64,000 nt of DNA from Streptomyces alanosinicus (GTDB taxonomy: Bacteria; Actinomycetota; Actinomycetes; Streptomycetales; Streptomycetaceae). Shown here piece by piece: positions 60,993-64,000 of this stretch; positions within the stretch are counted from its first letter, which is position 1, and the number at the start of each line of letters is the position of its first letter. The translations under genes were made by a program, and so were the position numbers. Where the stretch lies: the NCBI RefSeq assembly GCF_014650595.1, contig NZ_BMVG01000030.1:1-64000 (forward strand). Direction: 5' to 3'. The notes below the pieces were generated by a model that was not told where the DNA came from, ran no database searches, and saw only the letters and a program-made list of their open reading frames with translations.

Positions 60993-61529
60993 GTGGCGCC
61001 GGAGCAGCCAGGGCGCGGACCGGGGCACGGGCGGCCGTGGTTCGGGGCCGCCGTCATCGCGGTCGCCTGCCTGCTGACCGCCTGCGGAAGCAGTGGCGGC
61101 GCCTCCCCGTCCGATCAGTCCGATCAGTCCGACTCGGCTCCGTCGGCGACAGCGCCTCCCGGGACTCCGTCGCCGCCCCCGAGGGACACCGCGACGGGCC
61201 GTGCCACGCCCTCCGCCTCGTCGGGCTGCGCGGCAGGCTCCGCCACGATCACCCACAGCACCGGGGACGCCTCCGTCCGGAACCTGTGCGTGCGATCGGG
61301 CACGACAGTGACCGTCGTTCTGGAGCCCGGCGCCCACGGACCCTGGCCTCAGCCGCGCAGCAGCAATCCGATGCTGGCGCTGGTGACCTCGTCCGCCACC
61401 GACGACAAGGGCGTCACCCGGGTCACGGTGCGGGCCGCGCGGATCGGGGCGGTGACCGTGACCTGGGGTCCCGAGAGCGCGCCGTTCTTCACACTTCGGC
61501 TGAGCGTGGCGGCGTACCCGGTGCAGTGA
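60993..61529 (+). CDS. Lipoprotein of unknown function
   Basis: 178 residues from GTG at 60993, GAGGAGG ahead. Lipobox LLTAC (Cys near residue 31), then a low-complexity Ser/Pro/Thr linker and a beta-sandwich-like domain (about 75-175) ending in LRLSVAAYPVQ. No family recognised. Strongly regulated, judging by the operator array upstream. Confidence 0.75.
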   Translation: MAPEQPGRGPGHGRPWFGAAVIAVACLLTACGSSGGASPSDQSDQSDSAPSATAPPGTPSPPPRDTATGRATPSASSGCAAGSATITHSTGDASVRNLCVRSGTTVTVVLEPGAHGPWPQPRSSNPMLALVTSSATDDKGVTRVTVRAARIGAVTVTWGPESAPFFTLRLSVAAYPVQ

Positions 61530-61614
61530 GCCCGGACGCCGGACGGCCGGTGCGCCCCCGGGAACGGGGTGCGCACCGGCCGTCGTCGTACGACAGAGCC
61601 GTACCGGGTCGTGA

Positions 61615-64000
61615 TCAGTCCTTACGGCCGCCCGGGCGCCGTACGTCGAACGACCAGATGCCCCGCCCGTGGGTGGCGGCGTACAGCTTGCCGTCCGGGC
61701 CGAGACGCAGCTGCATCACGGCCGTGGTGGGCAGGTCGTGCCCCAGGACCAGCCACTTCGTGGCCCCAGCGGGCCGGTAGAAGCTCGCCAGGTCGGTGCC
61801 GAGGGCGAGGCCGCCGTCCGGCAGGAGCTTGACCGTGTCGGCGGGGACGTCGGGCAGGTTGGCGGAGATGTCCGTCCAGCTCGCGCCGCCGTCCTTCGAC
61901 TCGAAGACGTGGCCCACGCCCGCGCCCGGGCCCTCGGTCCACTTGCGGGAGAAGCCGTTGACCGCCACGTAGACGTGCTGGGCGTCGGCCGGGTCGACCT
62001 CGAAGCCGGAGATGTAGCGGTTCGGGATCGTGCCGTCGACCGGGAGATTCAACTGGTGCCAGCCGGTGCCGTCGGCGTTGCCGACCGCGATGCCGCGGGT
62101 GAAGCCCTGGTTGTTGCAGGGCCCGCACCAGCCGACGTAGACCGTGCCGCCGGAGGAGGCCACGGCGGTGGCCACGTGGCCGTCGCCGAGGTCGTAGGCG
62201 TTGGTCCACTCCTTGCCGGAGCGGATGGCGTAGCCCTTGGTGTTCACCCACACGTGCCGGCCGCCGGCGATCCACGTGTTGGCGTCCTTGGCGTCGGCGG
62301 TGATCGGGGCGATGAAGCGGGCGCCCGCGCCACCGAGGTCCTTGTCCGGCGGGGCGACCTCGTACTCGGTGGCCTTGGACGGGTCCGTGGACCACGATCC
62401 GTCGTTGACACCGCAGTTCTGGGTGACCCACATGTCCAGGTACACGTACTCGGCAGCGATGTTGCAGCCATTCGCGGGGTCGGCGATCGTGTCGCCGCCG
62501 TCGCCGCCGAAGTTCGAGCCCATCACCTTGTCACGGCCGCGCAGGATGGACTGGCCGTTGTCCTGGAGCCCGCCGGTCACCGAGACGCCGCCGTAGGTGA
62601 GGTCCTTGCCGACGCCCACGGAGTAGTACTGGAGGGTATCGAGGGTGCCGTCGTTGAGGGACTGCCAGTCCTTGGCGTGGCCGCCGGAGTCGACCGCACC
62701 GTTGAGCGGGCGCCGGTAGATGCCGCCGTCGTTGCCGACGTACGCCCACGTCCTGCCCTTGTAGCTGCCGATCGCGACCGCGTGCTGGTCGGAGTGGACG
62801 GTGGGCGAGCAGTCACCGGTCTGCTTGGCCGGGTCGATGCTCCAGCAGGGGAAGGGGAAGTTCCAGTACGGCCCCGGGGTGGTCCAGCTCTGGCCGGCGT
62901 TCTTGGTCTCGAAGACCTCTTCAAGGCCGAGGTAGAGGTGGTCGGCGTCGGTCGGGTCGACCTGGAGGAACTGGTTGTACCAGGACTGGATGCCGGGCAT
63001 GTAGCCCGCGGTCTGCAGGGCGGATCCGGACGCCTTCAGCTTGGTGTAGTCCGCGATCAGCGTCCACGGGCCGAACGGCGAGCCGTTCTTCGAGACGTAC
63101 ACGCCCTTGAGCCCGCTGTCCGGGTTGGCCGCCATCTGCGCCGGGGACTGGTCGACGGCGTACAGGCGCGAGCCGTCGGCCGCCGCGGCGAAGGTCATGT
63201 TGCCGACGTCGGCACTGCTGGTGGGCAGGTCGCCGAGCCCGCCGGCCGGCTTCCAGCTGCCGTCGTCCTGCTGGGCGTACAGGCCGTTGTAGGTGTCGCC
63301 GCCGCGCCAGCCGACCGCGAGCAGGACCTTGGAGGGGTCCTTCGGATCCACGGCGATGTCGTTGGCGATGTTCTTGTACGGCGCACTCGGGTCGTCCGCC
63401 TTCGAACCGCCCGGCAGATAGTCCGGGTTGGGGGCGAACTCGTGCTTCCAGGGCCCCGACAGGGTGGTCGTGGAGTGCGACCAGACGCCGGTGCTGGTGG
63501 CCGCCCACACCTTGGTGCCCGCGAAGCGCAGGGCGTGGATGACGGTGGACTCCAGCTCGGCGCCGCCCACGCGGTCGCCGGGCTGGAACCGGCCGTGGCG
63601 CGGGTCCTTCAGGACGTACACGCCCGTGCCGACGAACGAGGTCGCCCCGGTGTTGGACTCGCCGGTGGCGTACCAGAGCCGCTGCCGGCCGTCCAGGGCG
63701 AGGGTGCCCGTCGACAGGGACGGCAGCCTGTCGGCTATCGGCTTCCAGTGTCCGCCGCCGGTGGTGGAGCGGAAGACACCGCCGTTGGCACCGCCCGCGT
63801 ACACATAGCCCTGGTCGTCGGCGGCGATGCCGGTGATCCGGCCGGTCACCTTGCCCGCGCCACCGCTGGAGTTGGAGTTCACATCGCGGTAGCGGGGGTC
63901 GTCCCCGTTGTACGCCTTCTTGGTGACGTGGTCCCAGCTGCCGCTGGTGTGCCGCATCGACTGCAGTTGCTGCCAGGCCGCACCGTAGGCGCCGGGCGCG
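61615..64000 (-). CDS. BNR/sortilin-type beta-propeller protein, 5' end outside window
   Basis: The frame is open to the right edge, with at least 794 codons in the window; the ATG at 63957 is internal to a longer frame (GAYGAAWQQLQS precedes it). Many Asp-box and propeller blades: SGRITGIAADDQ-like, ESKDGGASWTDI, TKNAGQSW-like. This is the WD40/BNR repeat family often found as secreted glycoside hydrolases or large surface proteins. The signal peptide, if any, lies beyond the window. Confidence 0.8.
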   Translation of the reverse strand, partial: APGAYGAAWQQLQSMRHTSGSWDHVTKKAYNGDDPRYRDVNSNSSGGAGKVTGRITGIAADDQGYVYAGGANGGVFRSTTGGGHWKPIADRLPSLSTGTLALDGRQRLWYATGESNTGATSFVGTGVYVLKDPRHGRFQPGDRVGGAELESTVIHALRFAGTKVWAATSTGVWSHSTTTLSGPWKHEFAPNPDYLPGGSKADDPSAPYKNIANDIAVDPKDPSKVLLAVGWRGGDTYNGLYAQQDDGSWKPAGGLGDLPTSSADVGNMTFAAAADGSRLYAVDQSPAQMAANPDSGLKGVYVSKNGSPFGPWTLIADYTKLKASGSALQTAGYMPGIQSWYNQFLQVDPTDADHLYLGLEEVFETKNAGQSWTTPGPYWNFPFPCWSIDPAKQTGDCSPTVHSDQHAVAIGSYKGRTWAYVGNDGGIYRRPLNGAVDSGGHAKDWQSLNDGTLDTLQYYSVGVGKDLTYGGVSVTGGLQDNGQSILRGRDKVMGSNFGGDGGDTIADPANGCNIAAEYVYLDMWVTQNCGVNDGSWSTDPSKATEYEVAPPDKDLGGAGARFIAPITADAKDANTWIAGGRHVWVNTKGYAIRSGKEWTNAYDLGDGHVATAVASSGGTVYVGWCGPCNNQGFTRGIAVGNADGTGWHQLNLPVDGTIPNRYISGFEVDPADAQHVYVAVNGFSRKWTEGPGAGVGHVFESKDGGASWTDISANLPDVPADTVKLLPDGGLALGTDLASFYRPAGATKWLVLGHDLPTTAVMQLRLGPDGKLYAATHGRGIWSFDVRRPGGRKD

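Overview
The window is high-GC actinobacterial DNA, almost certainly from the chromosome of a Streptomyces. Supporting signs are GTG starts with AGGAG-type ribosome sites, a futalosine menaquinone pathway, ResABC cytochrome c maturation genes, several receptor Ser/Thr kinases, and an XRE(DUF5753)/DUF397/ATPase trio. From memory, the gene order from the mqnA gene down to hemL follows the conserved core of Streptomyces chromosomes (the S. coelicolor SCO4466-SCO4506 region); no alignment was run.

Left arm, 1-11,300: an accessory region built around WXG100/ESX-like small proteins. It holds the 5' end of one WXG100 gene, blocked by an IS630 element, then a minus-strand operon (WXG-like protein, DUF1023 hydrolase, two lipoproteins, one secreted protein). 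An IS3-family element (5,963-7,226) follows, abutting a decayed second IS630. Next are a near-identical second WXG100 gene and a plus-strand operon with a WXG-like protein, a calpain-type cysteine protease and two small proteins. This looks like a type VII secretion effector island worn down by insertion sequences.

Middle, 11,300-49,660: mostly conserved chromosome. Three receptor kinases (11.3, 14.6 and 32.8 kb) surround mqnA and a cold-shock gene. There are regulator-target pairs (TetR/MFS; TetR near FadD and MaoC). A menaquinone block holds mqnE, an Lrp regulator and UbiX-, UbiA- and UbiD-type enzymes. A small-metabolism group (PanE-like, deaminase, 2OG oxygenase, stand-alone condensation domain) comes next. 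The cytochrome c maturation operon (ccsB, resB, ccdA, resA) is followed by a deacetylase-like lipoprotein, a phosphatase and hemL. Two small inserted repeats stand out: a 169-bp imperfect palindrome before the Lrp gene, and an 83-bp duplication with a CRISPR-repeat-like hairpin between the UbiD and UbiA genes.

Island, 49,705-56,168: bounded by a 36-bp direct repeat (31/36 identical) and a decayed tyrosine integrase. It carries a Crp/Fnr regulator, a class III nucleotide-cyclase-like protein, a P-loop NTPase, an SPFH-like protein, a small membrane protein and a Pycsar-type transmembrane effector. The last five lie in one tightly packed unit. I read this as an elaborated Pycsar-like anti-phage system and the best candidate for something new here.

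Right end, 56,800-64,000: a kinase-fold protein, an aldo/keto reductase fragment, a secreted sialidase-like protein, a lipoprotein behind a striking operator array, and a BNR-repeat protein running off the edge.
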